From the NCBI GenBank assembly GCA_020637165.1, contig JACJWN010000006.1, positions 248,001 to 312,000 on the forward strand: 64,000 nt of DNA, in the 5' to 3' direction. The notes below the pieces were generated by a model. That model saw only the letters and a program-made list of their open reading frames with translations, made no database searches and had not been told where the DNA came from. This DNA is from Mycolicibacterium sp. (lineage in GTDB: Bacteria; Actinomycetota; Actinomycetes; Mycobacteriales; Mycobacteriaceae). Shown piece after piece: positions 17,552 through 26,347 of this stretch (the stretch's first letter is position 1; every line of letters begins with the position of its first letter). The position numbers were made by a program, and so were the translations under genes.

Positions 17552-18784
17552 ATGGTCAGACCGGAACGCCGCACCAAGGGGGATCTCATCGCCGCGGCGG
17601 CGATCGTCGCTGTGGTGATCGTGGTCATCGGCCTGTTCTGGTGGCGCAGTTCCGAGCGCGCCACCATCAGCAGGCCGTCGGCGCAGCCGGCTCCCGCCAC
17701 CACTGCAGCCACGGCCGTCCCGCCGGCCCTGCAGCAGCGGTGGACCGCGACCAGCACCCGCACGGTGGCCCCGGTGGCCCTCGGCGGCGTGGTGGTGACC
17801 GGCGACGGCCGGACCGTGGCGGGACTCGATCCGCAGAGCGGTGAGCAACTGTGGAGCTACGCCCGCGACGCCGAGCTATGCGCGGTGTCCTACGTCTACG
17901 ACCTTGCCGTCGCGGTTTATCCCGACCAACGCGGTTGCGGCCAGGTCAGCGGCCTGAAAGCCGCCACCGGCCAGCGCGGCCCGACCCGCACCAGTTATGC
18001 CGACAAGGTCGTGGTGGTGACTTCCGACGGCAGTGCGGTGCTCTCGGCCGGGGCGACCCGCCTGGAACTGTGGCGCTCGGACCTGATCCGCATGCTGTCC
18101 TACGGCGAGATCGACGCCCCGGTGAAACCGGTCAACACCAAGCTGGGCACCGGGTGCGCACTGATGTCGGCCGCCGGCAGCGAGAGCGGGGTCGGCGTCC
18201 TGGAGGCCTGCCCCGGCAAGCAAGACCTGCGCCTGACGCTGCTCAAACCGGCCAAGGAGGAGGACGAGCCGGACACCAAGCACGTCGAACTTCTCGGGGT
18301 GGCGATCGACGCCGAGGCCCGGGTGCTGGCCTCGGCGACCACCACCACCGCGGTGTATCTGCCGACGCCGGACCCGCGGGTAGTGGTCTACGACGAGACC
18401 GGCACCACGGTCTCCGAGACGCCGTTGCCCGGCCCGCCCGTCCTGAGCGGTGCGGCCCCGGCCGTCACCCGGGCCGGCGACATGATCACCTGGTGGACCG
18501 GCAACTCGGTGCTGGTGTTCGACAGCAAGCTGGGCTACCGCTACACCGTGGAGGGCACCGGTGCGCAGGCACCGCTGGGCCCGGCGACGATGATGACGGG
18601 CCGGCTACTGGTCCCGGTTACCGACGGGCTGGCCGTCTGCGACCCGGCCGACGGCGCCCTGGAGCGGGTGATCCCGCTGGCGCATCCGTCCGGGACCGGC
18701 GCGGTGATGCCCGCGGTCAGCGGGCCGATGGTGATCGAGCAGCGCGGAGCGGAGCTGGCCGCGTTCGGCCCGGCCGCGGGCTGA
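17552..18784 (+). CDS. Membrane-anchored beta-propeller-like protein (Rv3212 family)
   Basis: A 410-residue protein with a basic N-terminus, one strong membrane helix (IAAAAIVAVVIVVIGLFWW, about residues 12-30) and a large extracytoplasmic domain. That domain has repeated segments such as VAGLDPQSGEQLW and VYDETGTTVSE, typical of PQQ-type beta-propeller blades. Three or more Cys residues in the outer domain could form disulfides. It matches Rv3212, whose function I cannot state with confidence from sequence. It lies 5 bp after rhlE. Confidence 0.8.
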   Translation: MVRPERRTKGDLIAAAAIVAVVIVVIGLFWWRSSERATISRPSAQPAPATTAATAVPPALQQRWTATSTRTVAPVALGGVVVTGDGRTVAGLDPQSGEQLWSYARDAELCAVSYVYDLAVAVYPDQRGCGQVSGLKAATGQRGPTRTSYADKVVVVTSDGSAVLSAGATRLELWRSDLIRMLSYGEIDAPVKPVNTKLGTGCALMSAAGSESGVGVLEACPGKQDLRLTLLKPAKEEDEPDTKHVELLGVAIDAEARVLASATTTTAVYLPTPDPRVVVYDETGTTVSETPLPGPPVLSGAAPAVTRAGDMITWWTGNSVLVFDSKLGYRYTVEGTGAQAPLGPATMMTGRLLVPVTDGLAVCDPADGALERVIPLAHPSGTGAVMPAVSGPMVIEQRGAELAAFGPAAG

Positions 18785-18793
18785 GCCGGGCGG

Positions 18794-19588
18794 TTAAGCC
18801 GAAGCCTCGAAGTTCGGCAGCTTCTTACCCGAGCGCCAGTGCTGGAGCAGGGCCTTGGCCAGCTCCCGGTAGGCGATCGCGCCCTTGTTCTTCCGGCCGG
18901 CCAGCGCCGACGATCCCGAGGCGCTGGCCTCGGCGAAGCGCACGGTGCGCGGGATCGGCGGGGAGAGCACCGGCAGGTCGTAGCGGTCGGAGACGTCGAA
19001 CAGCACGTCGCGGCTGTGGGTGGTGCGCGAGTCATACAGCGTGGGCAGCGCACCGAGCAGCTTGAGATCGGGGTTGGTGATCTGCTGGACGTCGGCGACA
19101 GTGCGCAGGAACTGGCCCACGCCGCGGTGCGCCAGGGTCTCGCACTGCAGCGGCACGATCACCTCACCAGCCGCGGTCAGCCCGTTGAGGGTGAGCACAC
19201 CCAGCGACGGCGGGCAGTCGATGAGCACCACGTCGAACTCGTAGTCGGCCAGCTTGGCCAGTGCCCGCTTGAGCGCGTACTCACGCCCGGCCCGCATGAG
19301 CAGCATGGCCTCGGCCCCGGCCAGGTCGATATTGGCCGGCAGCAGGCTCATGCCCTCGGGGGTGGTCACCAGCGCCGCGCCGGGTTCGACCTCGCCGAGC
19401 AGCACCTCGTGCACCGACACCGGCAGCTTGTCCGGGTCGGTTCCCAGCGAGAACGTCAGACATCCCTGCGGGTCGAGGTCGACGAGCAGCACCTTGCTGC
19501 CCTCGGCCACCAACGCCGCACCCAACGAGGCCACCGTGGTCGTCTTGGCCACCCCGCCCTTCTGGTTGGCCACTGCCAGTACTCGCAT
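18794..19588 (-). CDS. ParA/Soj-family ATPase
   Basis: A 264-residue deviant-Walker ATPase. Residues 1-30 carry VANQKGGVAKTT (K-G-G-x-x-K-T); Walker B follows as VLLVDLDPQG, and IDCPPSLGVLT is the third motif. It closely resembles Rv3213c, a second chromosomal ParA-like protein distinct from the parA next to oriC; no parB or parS candidate is visible here. Possible roles include segregation or positioning of another cargo, which is inference. ATG 19588 gives MRVLAVANQKGG; an ATG 12 bases upstream is in frame but not expected from homologues. The 3' end is 9 bp from the convergent Rv3212-like stop. Confidence 0.88.
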   Translation of the reverse strand: MRVLAVANQKGGVAKTTTVASLGAALVAEGSKVLLVDLDPQGCLTFSLGTDPDKLPVSVHEVLLGEVEPGAALVTTPEGMSLLPANIDLAGAEAMLLMRAGREYALKRALAKLADYEFDVVLIDCPPSLGVLTLNGLTAAGEVIVPLQCETLAHRGVGQFLRTVADVQQITNPDLKLLGALPTLYDSRTTHSRDVLFDVSDRYDLPVLSPPIPRTVRFAEASASGSSALAGRKNKGAIAYRELAKALLQHWRSGKKLPNFEASA

Positions 19589-19629
19589 CACGCCGACCAT
19601 CCTTACAGGTTCGGGCAGAATCGGTGGAC

Positions 19630-20235
19630 GTGAGCGTCGGCAACCACCGTCTGATCCTTCTCCGGCACGGCGAAACGGAGTGGTCCCGGGACCGCAAACA
19701 CACCAGCCACACCGATATCGACCTCACCGAAAACGGCCGCCAGCAGGCGAAACTCGCCGCGCTGACGCTCGAGCACCTCGACCTGGACAACCCGCTGGTG
19801 ATCAGCAGCCCGCGCCGGCGCGCCCTGTCCACCGCCGAGTTGGCCGGCCTGCGTGTCGACGAGGTGTCCCCGCTGCTGGTGGAGTGGGACTACGGCGACT
19901 ACGAGGGGCTGACCACCCACGAGATCCGGACCGAGACACCGGGCTGGCTGCTGTGGACCTACGGCTGCCCCGGCGGTGAGAACGTGGACCAGGTGAGCAT
20001 GCGGGCCGATCAGGCGGTGGCCTACGCGCTGGACCACATGCCCGACCGCGATGTGGTGTTCGTCAGCCACGGGCACTTCTCCCGGTCGGTGATCACCCGT
20101 TGGGTCGAGCAGCCGCTGCGCGAGGGCGCTCGCTACGGGTTCGGCACCGCCGCGGTGGCCGTGTGCGGTTTCGAGTACGGTCTGCGCCAGCTCTCCGCCC
20201 TGGGCCTGACCAGCCACCCGGCTGCCGGGACGTGA
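19630..20235 (+). CDS. gpm2: Histidine-phosphatase superfamily acid phosphatase (Rv3214/gpm2-like)
   Basis: A 201-residue member of the phosphoglycerate-mutase-like superfamily. The catalytic motif is LLRHGETEWS (RHGE, with the phosphorylated His), a second Arg is in SSPRRRAL, the acid is in VEWDYGDYEG, and the second catalytic His is in VSHGHFSR. The M. tuberculosis relative was first called EntD/Gpm2 but behaves as a broad phosphatase rather than a mutase. GTG 19630 aligns with the remembered start; GTG 19624 is also possible. It overlaps entC by four bases (GTGA), so they are translationally coupled. Confidence 0.87.
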   Translation: MSVGNHRLILLRHGETEWSRDRKHTSHTDIDLTENGRQQAKLAALTLEHLDLDNPLVISSPRRRALSTAELAGLRVDEVSPLLVEWDYGDYEGLTTHEIRTETPGWLLWTYGCPGGENVDQVSMRADQAVAYALDHMPDRDVVFVSHGHFSRSVITRWVEQPLREGARYGFGTAAVAVCGFEYGLRQLSALGLTSHPAAGT

Positions 20236-21338
20236 GCGCGGCGATCTCCTTCGCGCTGACCGGGCCCGGGGCCGGCGCCCAAGGGGAAACCCTTGCCGCA
20301 GAAGGCGTCAGGACGGGTTACGACGACGTCGATGCGGCGGCGGGAGCGCTGCGCGACGGTTCGGCCGATCTGGTGGTTGGCGCGCTGCCGTTCGACCTGC
20401 GCCGGCCCGCGGCCCTGATGGCACCGCTGAGGGTGCTTCATGCCCTGCCCGAACGCGCGGGCCGAACACTGCCGGGGGTGCGAATCGCCGAGACGCTGCC
20501 CGACCCGGCCGGGCACCGCGCCCGGGTGGAACGGTTGCTACGCCGGTTGCGCGACCCCGAGGACGCACTGCAGAAGGTGGTTCTGGCCAGGGCGCTGGCA
20601 CTTGTCGCCGATGACCCCGTCGACCCGATGACGCTGCTGCACCGGTTGGTCGACGCCGACCCGGAGGCCACCGGCTATCTGGCCGACCTCTCCCCCGCCG
20701 GCGGGCGGCACGTCGGCGCAGTGCTGGTGGGCGCCAGCCCAGAACTGCTGGTGGCCCGCGTCGGCGACCAGGTGCTCTGCCAGCCCTTCGCCGGCTCGGC
20801 TCCACGATCGGCCGATCCGGCCGTCGACGCGGCCAACGGCGCCGCCCTCGCCGCCTCCGGCAAGAACCGCCACGAGCACGAATTGGTGGTCGAGACCATG
20901 CGAACCCGTCTGGAACCGCTGTGCTCATCGCTGGACGTGGCACCCGAGCCCAGGCTCAGCAACACCGCGGCCCTCTGGCACCTGCGCACCCCGATCCGCG
21001 GCACCCTGCGCGACACCGCCACCACCGCACTGGACCTGGCGCTGGCCCTGCACCCCACGCCCGCGGTCGGCGGGGTTCCGACGGCCGCCGCGGTGGACGC
21101 CATCGACGACATCGAGGGCGACCGCGGCTTCTACGCCGGTGCGGTCGGCTGGTGCGATGCCCGCGGGGACGGCCGCTGGGTGGTGGCCATCCGCGGCGCG
21201 GAGTTGTTCGCCGATCGCCGCAGCGCGCTGGCCCACGCCGGTGGCGGCATCGTGGCCGAATCCGACCCCGATGACGAGGTCGCCGAGACCACCACCAAGT
21301 TCCGGACCATCCTGACCGCCATGGGGGTGCACCAGTGA
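20232..21338 (+). CDS. entC: Isochorismate synthase
   Basis: A 368-residue chorismate-utilising enzyme, converting chorismate to isochorismate for siderophore or menaquinone synthesis. Family motifs present: QKVVLARAL, CQPFAGSAPR, SGKNRHEHELVV, LHPTPAVGGVPT and the C-terminal DRGFYAGAVGW and GGGIVAESDP. The N-terminal third is short, as in Rv3215. The GTG start overlaps the upstream phosphatase stop. It is followed by a GNAT gene with another 4-base overlap, so the three form a tight operon. No adjacent mycobactin genes are visible, and no iron box was identified. Confidence 0.9.
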   Translation: MSAAISFALTGPGAGAQGETLAAEGVRTGYDDVDAAAGALRDGSADLVVGALPFDLRRPAALMAPLRVLHALPERAGRTLPGVRIAETLPDPAGHRARVERLLRRLRDPEDALQKVVLARALALVADDPVDPMTLLHRLVDADPEATGYLADLSPAGGRHVGAVLVGASPELLVARVGDQVLCQPFAGSAPRSADPAVDAANGAALAASGKNRHEHELVVETMRTRLEPLCSSLDVAPEPRLSNTAALWHLRTPIRGTLRDTATTALDLALALHPTPAVGGVPTAAAVDAIDDIEGDRGFYAGAVGWCDARGDGRWVVAIRGAELFADRRSALAHAGGGIVAESDPDDEVAETTTKFRTILTAMGVHQ

Positions 21339-21832
21339 ACCCGCAGATCCGTCCCGCCAACGCCGGCGACGTACCCGAGATCGTCGCGATGATCCACGAA
21401 CTGGCCGCATTCGAACACGCCGCCGAGGACTGCGCGGTGACCGAAAGCCAGATCACCGCAGCACTTTTCGGTGGGGATGCCGTCGCGTCCTGCCATCTCG
21501 CCGAGGTGAGCGGCCGGATCGCCGCGATGGCGCTGTGGTTCCGGAACTTCTCCACCTGGGACGGGGTGGCCGGCATCCACCTGGAGGACCTTTTCGTTCG
21601 GCCGGAGTTCCGCCGCCGGGGCCTGGCCCGCGCGCTGCTGGCCACCTTGGCGCGCGAATGTGTCCAGCGCGGCTACAGCCGTCTGAGCTGGGCGGTGCTG
21701 GACTGGAACACCCAGGCCATCGCCCTCTATGACGCGGTGGGCGGCCGGGGAATGCCGGAGTGGATTCCCTATCGGGTCTGCGGGCCGGACTTGTCGGCGC
21801 TGGCGCTTTCCGAGCCGGCCCTGTCGGAGTAG
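21335..21832 (+). CDS. GNAT-family N-acetyltransferase
   Basis: A 165-residue GCN5-related acetyltransferase. The acetyl-CoA-binding motif A is clear: LEDLFVRPEFRRRGLARALL (R-x2-G-x-A), followed by WAVLDWNTQAIALY, a typical motif B. The substrate is unknown. The start GTG overlaps the entC stop. Position corresponds to Rv3216. Its 3' end overlaps the convergent membrane gene by 64 bp. Relatives with LEDLFV and LDWN signatures include diamine and thialysine acetyltransferases, so a small amine substrate is plausible. Confidence 0.86.
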   Translation: MNPQIRPANAGDVPEIVAMIHELAAFEHAAEDCAVTESQITAALFGGDAVASCHLAEVSGRIAAMALWFRNFSTWDGVAGIHLEDLFVRPEFRRRGLARALLATLARECVQRGYSRLSWAVLDWNTQAIALYDAVGGRGMPEWIPYRVCGPDLSALALSEPALSE

Positions 21833-22197
21833 CTCATCCACCGCAGCGTGGACGGCGCGAACAGCAGCCCCAGCACCGCCAGGGCGACCGCCGCGACCGG
21901 GATGCCGTAGAGCCAACGGTGCGACCCGGCCCCGGCGTACCACGCCACCGGCAGCAGCAGCAGTTGGATGAACACCGCGATACCGCGGCCCCATCGCCGG
22001 CCGGTCCACAGCGCCCAGGCCGCGGTGAACAACGCCGCCGCGAACACCCCGAACCAGGCCGCGTTGCCGAAACCGTTGACGATGTGCCGGTCGGAACCGG
22101 CCAACCCGCGGACCAGGAACACCAGGGCCGCGGCTAGGCCCAGGGCACCCTGCAGTGCGACCAGCACCGCCGCCCGTCGCACGGTCCCCGGGGTCAT
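21769..22197 (-). CDS. Four-TM integral membrane protein (Rv3217c family)
   Basis: A 142-residue protein with about four hydrophobic helices (around residues 8-30, 45-63, 70-90 and 98-115) and a polar C-terminal tail. It matches Rv3217c in size and position. No catalytic motif is visible and the function is unknown. ATG 22197 overlaps the upstream sensor-domain gene stop by four bases, so they are coupled. The 3' end runs 64 bp into the GNAT gene on the other strand. Confidence 0.8.
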   Translation of the reverse strand: MTPGTVRRAAVLVALQGALGLAAALVFLVRGLAGSDRHIVNGFGNAAWFGVFAAALFTAAWALWTGRRWGRGIAVFIQLLLLPVAWYAGAGSHRWLYGIPVAAVALAVLGLLFAPSTLRWMSYSDRAGSESASADKSGPQTR

Positions 22198-22799
22198 ACC
22201 GCGTCGGCCCGCCCGGTGATCTGCTGCAGCACGGCGGTGGCGATACGGTCGGAGTCGCCGAAACGCGCCGCGTCGACACCGATCAGAACCGGACCGGCGG
22301 CCCGGTACAAGGTGGCGCACTGGGCCTGACACACCGCGAACGTCGACTGGTCGAGCACCTGGGTGGTGACCGACAGGTCTGCCACCCCGAGGTCCGAACA
22401 GGCCGTCAGCGACTTGCCCAGGGCGGTCAGGGCCGCACGGGCGGAGCGGGAGTTGGGGTAGACGGCGACGGCCTGGGTGACCGCGCGACTGGCCGGCCCC
22501 GGATAGGTGACCGAGGCGAACTGCGTGAAGCCGCTTTGGAAGGCGACGTCCTGGTTGAACAGGCCGTAGCACTCAGCCGGGTACTGCGCGTCGTACTGAT
22601 GCTGGCCGCCCGGCCGGTTCACCGGATCCGCCGGCGCCAGATCGGCGTTGCCGCCGACGATGCCGCGGACCTCGTCGACGTTGAGCAGCATGGCGTCAGC
22701 AGGCGGACCGGCCGGCGGTTCGGCGCCTGCATTCGGCACTGCACCGAGTGCGGCGCCCACGGCCAGCGCGGCGGCCGCCACGAATCGAAAGCCCGTCAT
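22194..22799 (-). CDS. Secreted PknH-type sensor domain protein
   Basis: A 201-residue protein with a clear Sec signal peptide (FVAAAALAVGAALGAV, then cleavage around Ala-Glu) followed by a domain resembling the extracellular sensor of kinase PknH. Two pairs of Cys residues (in YPAECYGLF and TACSDLG, and in AVCQAQCATLY) are arranged as in that fold, where disulfides are formed. No kinase domain is attached. Such stand-alone domains occur widely in mycobacteria, often as lipoproteins; here no lipobox is evident. It is coupled to the downstream four-TM gene, suggesting they work together. I do not recall it in the matching M. tuberculosis interval. Confidence 0.75.
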   Translation of the reverse strand: MTGFRFVAAAALAVGAALGAVPNAGAEPPAGPPADAMLLNVDEVRGIVGGNADLAPADPVNRPGGQHQYDAQYPAECYGLFNQDVAFQSGFTQFASVTYPGPASRAVTQAVAVYPNSRSARAALTALGKSLTACSDLGVADLSVTTQVLDQSTFAVCQAQCATLYRAAGPVLIGVDAARFGDSDRIATAVLQQITGRADAV

Positions 22800-22866
22800 C
22801 TGCCACCCTCACGCCGGTATCAAGAGCACCGTCGAGTGTAGGCGCTGCGCACTAGGCTGATGGCTC

Positions 22867-23832
22867 GTGCGTGCCGTGCTGATCGTGAACCCCAACGCCA
22901 CGTCCACCACTCCGGCTGGCCGGGACCTGCTGGCCCACGCCCTGGAGAGCCGGGTCTCGTTGAGCGTCGTCCACACCGATCACCGCGGGCACGCCATCGA
23001 GATCGCCGAGGCGGCAAAGCGCGACGGTATCGACGTGATCATCGTGCACGGCGGCGACGGCACGGTGAACGAGGTGGTCAACGGCCTACTGGGCCGTCCG
23101 GGCCCGGAAAGGCCGGCGGTCGAGACGCTGCCGGCCGTCGCGGTGGTCCCCGGAGGGTCGGCCAACGTCTTCGCCCGCGCGCTGGGCATCAGCCCGGACC
23201 CGGTCGAGGCCACCAACCAGCTCATCGACCTGCTCGGCGAACGCCAGGGCGGTGCGCCGTGGCGGCGCATCGGCCTGATGGATTGCGCCGAAAGGTGGGC
23301 GGTGTTCACCGCCGGTATGGGCGTGGACGGCGACGTGGTGGCCGCGGTGGAGGCCCAGCGCGCCAAGGGTCGCAAGGTGACCGCCGGTCGCTACATGCGG
23401 ATCGCGTTCCGCGAGATGTTGAGCGGAGTGCGCACCGAACCGCTGCTCACGCTGCATCTGCCCGACCGTGAGCCGGCCCCGGGCGTGCATTTCGCCTTCG
23501 TGTCCAATGCCAGCCCGTGGACCTACGCGAACCGCCGGCCGGTGTGGACCAACCCGGGGACCACCTTCGAGGGCGGCCTCGGCGTTTTCGCCATCACCAG
23601 CATGAACTTCCTGTCCAACCTGATGGTGGTGCGTCGGATGCTGGCCCGCAGCGCCGAGATCAAGGGCCGGCACCTGATCCGCGAGGACGACCTGCCCTGG
23701 GTACGTCTCACCGCCGCCGAGCCGATCGCCTGCCAGGTCGACGGCGACTTCCTGGGGATGCGCACCGAGATGACCTTCACCGCGGTTCCCGGGGCGCTGT
23801 CGGTGGCGGCGCCGGTCGCACAACCGGCCTGA
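22867..23832 (+). CDS. Diacylglycerol-kinase-family lipid kinase
   Basis: A 321-residue DAGK-catalytic-domain protein. The nucleotide-binding motif is IIVHGGDGTVNEVVNG (GGDGT), preceded by IVNPNATS and followed by VVPGGSANVFARAL. A downstream conserved GMGVDGDVV and the C-terminal QVDGDFLG complete the fold. Relatives phosphorylate diacylglycerol, sphingosine or phosphatidylinositol-type lipids; the substrate here is unknown. The GTG start is 67 bp from the divergent sensor-domain gene. It matches Rv3218 in position, next to whiB1. Confidence 0.86.
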   Translation: MRAVLIVNPNATSTTPAGRDLLAHALESRVSLSVVHTDHRGHAIEIAEAAKRDGIDVIIVHGGDGTVNEVVNGLLGRPGPERPAVETLPAVAVVPGGSANVFARALGISPDPVEATNQLIDLLGERQGGAPWRRIGLMDCAERWAVFTAGMGVDGDVVAAVEAQRAKGRKVTAGRYMRIAFREMLSGVRTEPLLTLHLPDREPAPGVHFAFVSNASPWTYANRRPVWTNPGTTFEGGLGVFAITSMNFLSNLMVVRRMLARSAEIKGRHLIREDDLPWVRLTAAEPIACQVDGDFLGMRTEMTFTAVPGALSVAAPVAQPA

Positions 23833-23922
23833 GCTGCACCGATACCGAACGATCAGCGGCTTGAGGGCGCAGCTACTAGGAGTTTAAACTAAGCATCAGC
23901 CGGGATTTTCACCCACCCGGGG

Positions 23923-23938
23923 AGTGACCTTCCCCACG
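23923..23938 (+). promoter_or_regulatory. Candidate CRP (cAMP receptor protein) site upstream of whiB1
   Basis: AGTGACCTTCCCCACG matches the loose mycobacterial CRP pattern (GTGnnAnnnnnnCAC-like half-sites) and closely resembles, from memory, the CRP site reported in front of M. tuberculosis whiB1. It lies about 150 bases before the whiB1 ATG. A TTGACT at 23955-23960 is a possible -35; no equally good -10 was found at standard spacing. Confidence 0.5.
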
Positions 23939-24089
23939 CTTCGACTAAGTTCCCTTGACTTCCGTCAGGCCTGTGAAAACATCGTTGTAACAGAGCAACA
24001 ACGTTTGCGTGTGCACCGGTTAACACCGCGGTCGACGGGGAATACCCCGCGCCTTGGTGCGCACGCATGTAGTTAAGGAGTAGCGACAA

Positions 24090-24344
24090 ATGGATTGGCG
24101 CCACAAGGCGGTCTGCCGCGACGAGGATCCGGAACTGTTCTTCCCGGTCGGCAACAGTGGTCCGGCGATCGCCCAGATCGCTGACGCGAAGCTCGTGTGC
24201 AACCGGTGCCCGGTCGTGACGGAGTGCCTGACCTGGGCGCTTGATTCCGGTCAGGACGCCGGCGTCTGGGGTGGTATGAGCGAGGACGAGCGCCGTGCCC
24301 TCAAGCGTCGCAACGCCCGGACCCGGGCTCGCACCGGCGTCTGA
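24090..24344 (+). CDS. whiB1: WhiB1, NO-responsive iron-sulfur transcription factor
   Basis: An 84-residue Wbl protein. Four cluster-binding cysteines are at residues 9, 37, 40 and 46 (C-x27-C-x2-C-x5-C). The turn GVWGGMSEDERR and a basic C-terminal DNA-binding tail (KRRNARTRARTGV) follow. Family knowledge: WhiB1 carries a nitric-oxide-sensitive 4Fe-4S cluster, binds sigma factor SigA and is essential in M. tuberculosis. The ATG follows a strong AAGGAG. A 257-bp upstream region with a candidate CRP site suggests independent transcription, and a strong terminator follows. Confidence 0.96.
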   Translation: MDWRHKAVCRDEDPELFFPVGNSGPAIAQIADAKLVCNRCPVVTECLTWALDSGQDAGVWGGMSEDERRALKRRNARTRARTGV

Positions 24345-24360
24345 CGCGACTCTTCCGATC

Positions 24361-24388
24361 GGGGCCCCGGCAATCCCGCCGGGGCCCC
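24361..24388 (+). terminator. whiB1: Intrinsic terminator of whiB1
   Basis: A perfect 10-bp stem (GGGGCCCCGG with CCGGGGCCCC) and 8-base loop begins 16 bases after the stop, followed by GTTCTATT. Confidence 0.8.
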
Positions 24389-24593
24389 GTTCTATTGCGC
24401 GACGGTCCGGCCGTGGATCCGCAGGTTCGGTCGCGCCGATGGATCAACCGCCACGTCGAGCGTTTGGTACAACCTTGGCCGGGTCGGCGCTCGGAACCGC
24501 CCTTCAGCGGACAGCGGGGCATGCCGTTACGTGACCGGCCGGGTAGGTAGTTGAGCCGGCCGCTACCCCTGCCAGGGGTTTCTGGTGCGGGCT

Positions 24594-26009
24594 CTAGTGC
24601 GCCGTCCCCCGGCCGGTTCGGCGCCCGATCGGAACCCGCAGCACAACGTCGGTGCCGCCACCTGGCCGCGCCCGCATACCCAGCGTGCCGTCCAGTTCGG
24701 CGGCCAGCAGGGTCCGCACGATCTGAAGGCCGAGCCGGTCGGATTCCTCCAGGCTGAACCCCTCTGGCAGTCCGCGGCCGTCGTCGCTGACCACGATGTC
24801 CAGCGCGCGCGCCGAACGGTCGGCGCGGATCACCACCCGGCCGCCCTTGTCGGCCGGGCCGAAGGCGTGCTCGATGGCGTTCTGGACCAGCTCGGTGACC
24901 ACCATGACCAACGCGGTGGCCCGGTCTGCGTCGAGCACCCCCAGGGCGCCCTCCCGGCTGATCCGGATCGGGGCGTCCACCCGGGCCACGTCATTCATGA
25001 TCGGCAGAATCCGGTCGACGACGTCGTCGAGGTTGACCTCCTCGTCGACCGATATCGACAACGCCTCGTGCACCTGGGCGATCGCGGCCACTCGGCGCAC
25101 CGACTCCAGCAGCGCCTCCCGTCCTTGGGTGTTGTCGGTGCGGCGGGCCTGCAACCGCAGCAGGGCCGCCACGGTCTGCAGGTTGTTCTTGACCCGGTGG
25201 TGGATCTCCCGGATGGTCGCGTCCTTGCTGAGCAGCGCCCGGTCGCGGCGTTTAACCTCGGTGACGTCGCGGACCAGCACCGCCGCACCCGCCGATTCAG
25301 CTCCGACCGCAAGGGGCAGGGTTCGAATCAGCACCGTGGCCCCGCCGGCATCGACCTCCAGCCGCATTGCAGGACCGCCGGCCAGCGACTCCGCGATGTG
25401 GTCGGCCAGTTCCCGGGCCTCGAACGGGTCGGAGATCAGCGGCCGGGTCAGCGCGACCAGGTTGTGGCCTTCCAGGTCGGTGGCCAGGCCCATGCGGTGA
25501 TAGGCCGACAGTGCGTTCGGGCTGGCGTAGCCGACCACGCCGTCGACGTCCAGACGGATGAAACCGTCACCTACCCGCGGGCTCGACCGTGACATCGCCA
25601 CCTGGCCCACGTTCGGGAAGGAGCCCTCCGAGACCATGTCCAGCAGTGTCCCGGCGCAGTCCAGGTAAGCCTTCTCCAGCCTCGAGGACGTGCGCCGGCC
25701 GTCGCCGGCGGTCTGGCGGGTGAGTAACGCCACGACCTCACCACAGCAGCGCACCGGTACCGCCCCGAGCAGGGTCTCCTCGGCCACGACAGTGCCGACC
25801 GCGTCGGCGATCAGCATCGTCGAGGCGGTGTTGGGCCGGCACTGCGCCACACAGACAAGGTTGCCGTCATCGCGGGGCACCCACATCAGCAGGTCGCCGA
25901 AGGACAGGTCGGCCAGTAGTTGCCACTCCCCCACCAACGCATGAAGGTGGTCCACCGCGCTGCCAGGCAACTCGGTGTGCTCGGCGAGCAGGTCACCGAG
26001 GGTGGACAT
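24594..26009 (-). CDS. pdtaS: PdtaS, cytosolic sensor histidine kinase
   Basis: A 471-residue kinase lacking membrane helices. An N-terminal GAF-like region (about 1-130), a PAS-like region (about 150-250), then a HisKA_2/HATPase unit. The dimerisation helix is REIHHRVKNNLQTV with the phosphorylated His among residues 270-271; the N box is ELVQNAIEHAF, and the G box starts DDGRGLPEGF. Family knowledge: PdtaS phosphorylates PdtaR, an ANTAR RNA-binding antiterminator encoded elsewhere. A candidate metal- or NO-sensing Cys pair (RCCGEV) lies in the GAF region. The gene ends 249 bp from whiB1, facing it. Confidence 0.93.
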   Translation of the reverse strand: MSTLGDLLAEHTELPGSAVDHLHALVGEWQLLADLSFGDLLMWVPRDDGNLVCVAQCRPNTASTMLIADAVGTVVAEETLLGAVPVRCCGEVVALLTRQTAGDGRRTSSRLEKAYLDCAGTLLDMVSEGSFPNVGQVAMSRSSPRVGDGFIRLDVDGVVGYASPNALSAYHRMGLATDLEGHNLVALTRPLISDPFEARELADHIAESLAGGPAMRLEVDAGGATVLIRTLPLAVGAESAGAAVLVRDVTEVKRRDRALLSKDATIREIHHRVKNNLQTVAALLRLQARRTDNTQGREALLESVRRVAAIAQVHEALSISVDEEVNLDDVVDRILPIMNDVARVDAPIRISREGALGVLDADRATALVMVVTELVQNAIEHAFGPADKGGRVVIRADRSARALDIVVSDDGRGLPEGFSLEESDRLGLQIVRTLLAAELDGTLGMRARPGGGTDVVLRVPIGRRTGRGTAH

Positions 26010-26032
26010 CGGACGGCGTCAGTCGCCCGGAT

Positions 26033-26251
26033 TCAGTCGCCGATGACGGCGATGAGGTCACCGGCCTGGATCACGTCACCCACGACCACGCTGACCTCGG
26101 TGACCACGCCGGCGACCTCAGCCAGCACCGGGATCTCCATCTTCATCGACTCGAGCAGCACGAGAGTGTCGCCGACGCCGATCTGGTCGCCGGCGCTGAC
26201 GACGACTTCGAGCACACTGGCGACAATCTCGGCGCGCACATCCTCGGCCAT
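26033..26251 (-). CDS. Small biotinylated protein TB7.3
   Basis: A 72-residue stand-alone biotinyl/lipoyl domain, with the modified Lys in the motif ESMKMEIPV. It corresponds to Rv3221c (TB7.3). No carboxylase subunits are nearby, so it may serve an acyl-CoA carboxylase encoded elsewhere. ATG 26251 was preferred to a start 66 bases upstream, whose extra residues do not fit the family. It is 23 bp upstream of pdtaS on the same strand, so co-transcription is likely. Confidence 0.92.
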   Translation of the reverse strand: MAEDVRAEIVASVLEVVVSAGDQIGVGDTLVLLESMKMEIPVLAEVAGVVTEVSVVVGDVIQAGDLIAVIGD

Positions 26252-26335
26252 GGGACATATCGAACCACACCAGGCGATTTCCAGAGAGCTAAGCCACCGT
26301 GCGACACTGAATGGCAATCACTGGTGTTTTTTCAC

Positions 26336-26340
26336 GGAGG
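26336..26340 (+). promoter_or_regulatory. Ribosome-binding site of the bL37 gene
   Basis: GGAGG placed 7 bases before the ATG is one of the strongest Shine-Dalgarno sequences in the window and supports translation of this very short frame. Confidence 0.75.
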
Positions 26341-26347
26341 TACCATC

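Noticed and set aside
23881-23890. Perfect palindrome AGTTTAAACT after the lipid kinase gene as an operator or terminator
   Set aside because: Only 10 bp, A/T-rich with no loop, no following U-tract and no known binding motif.
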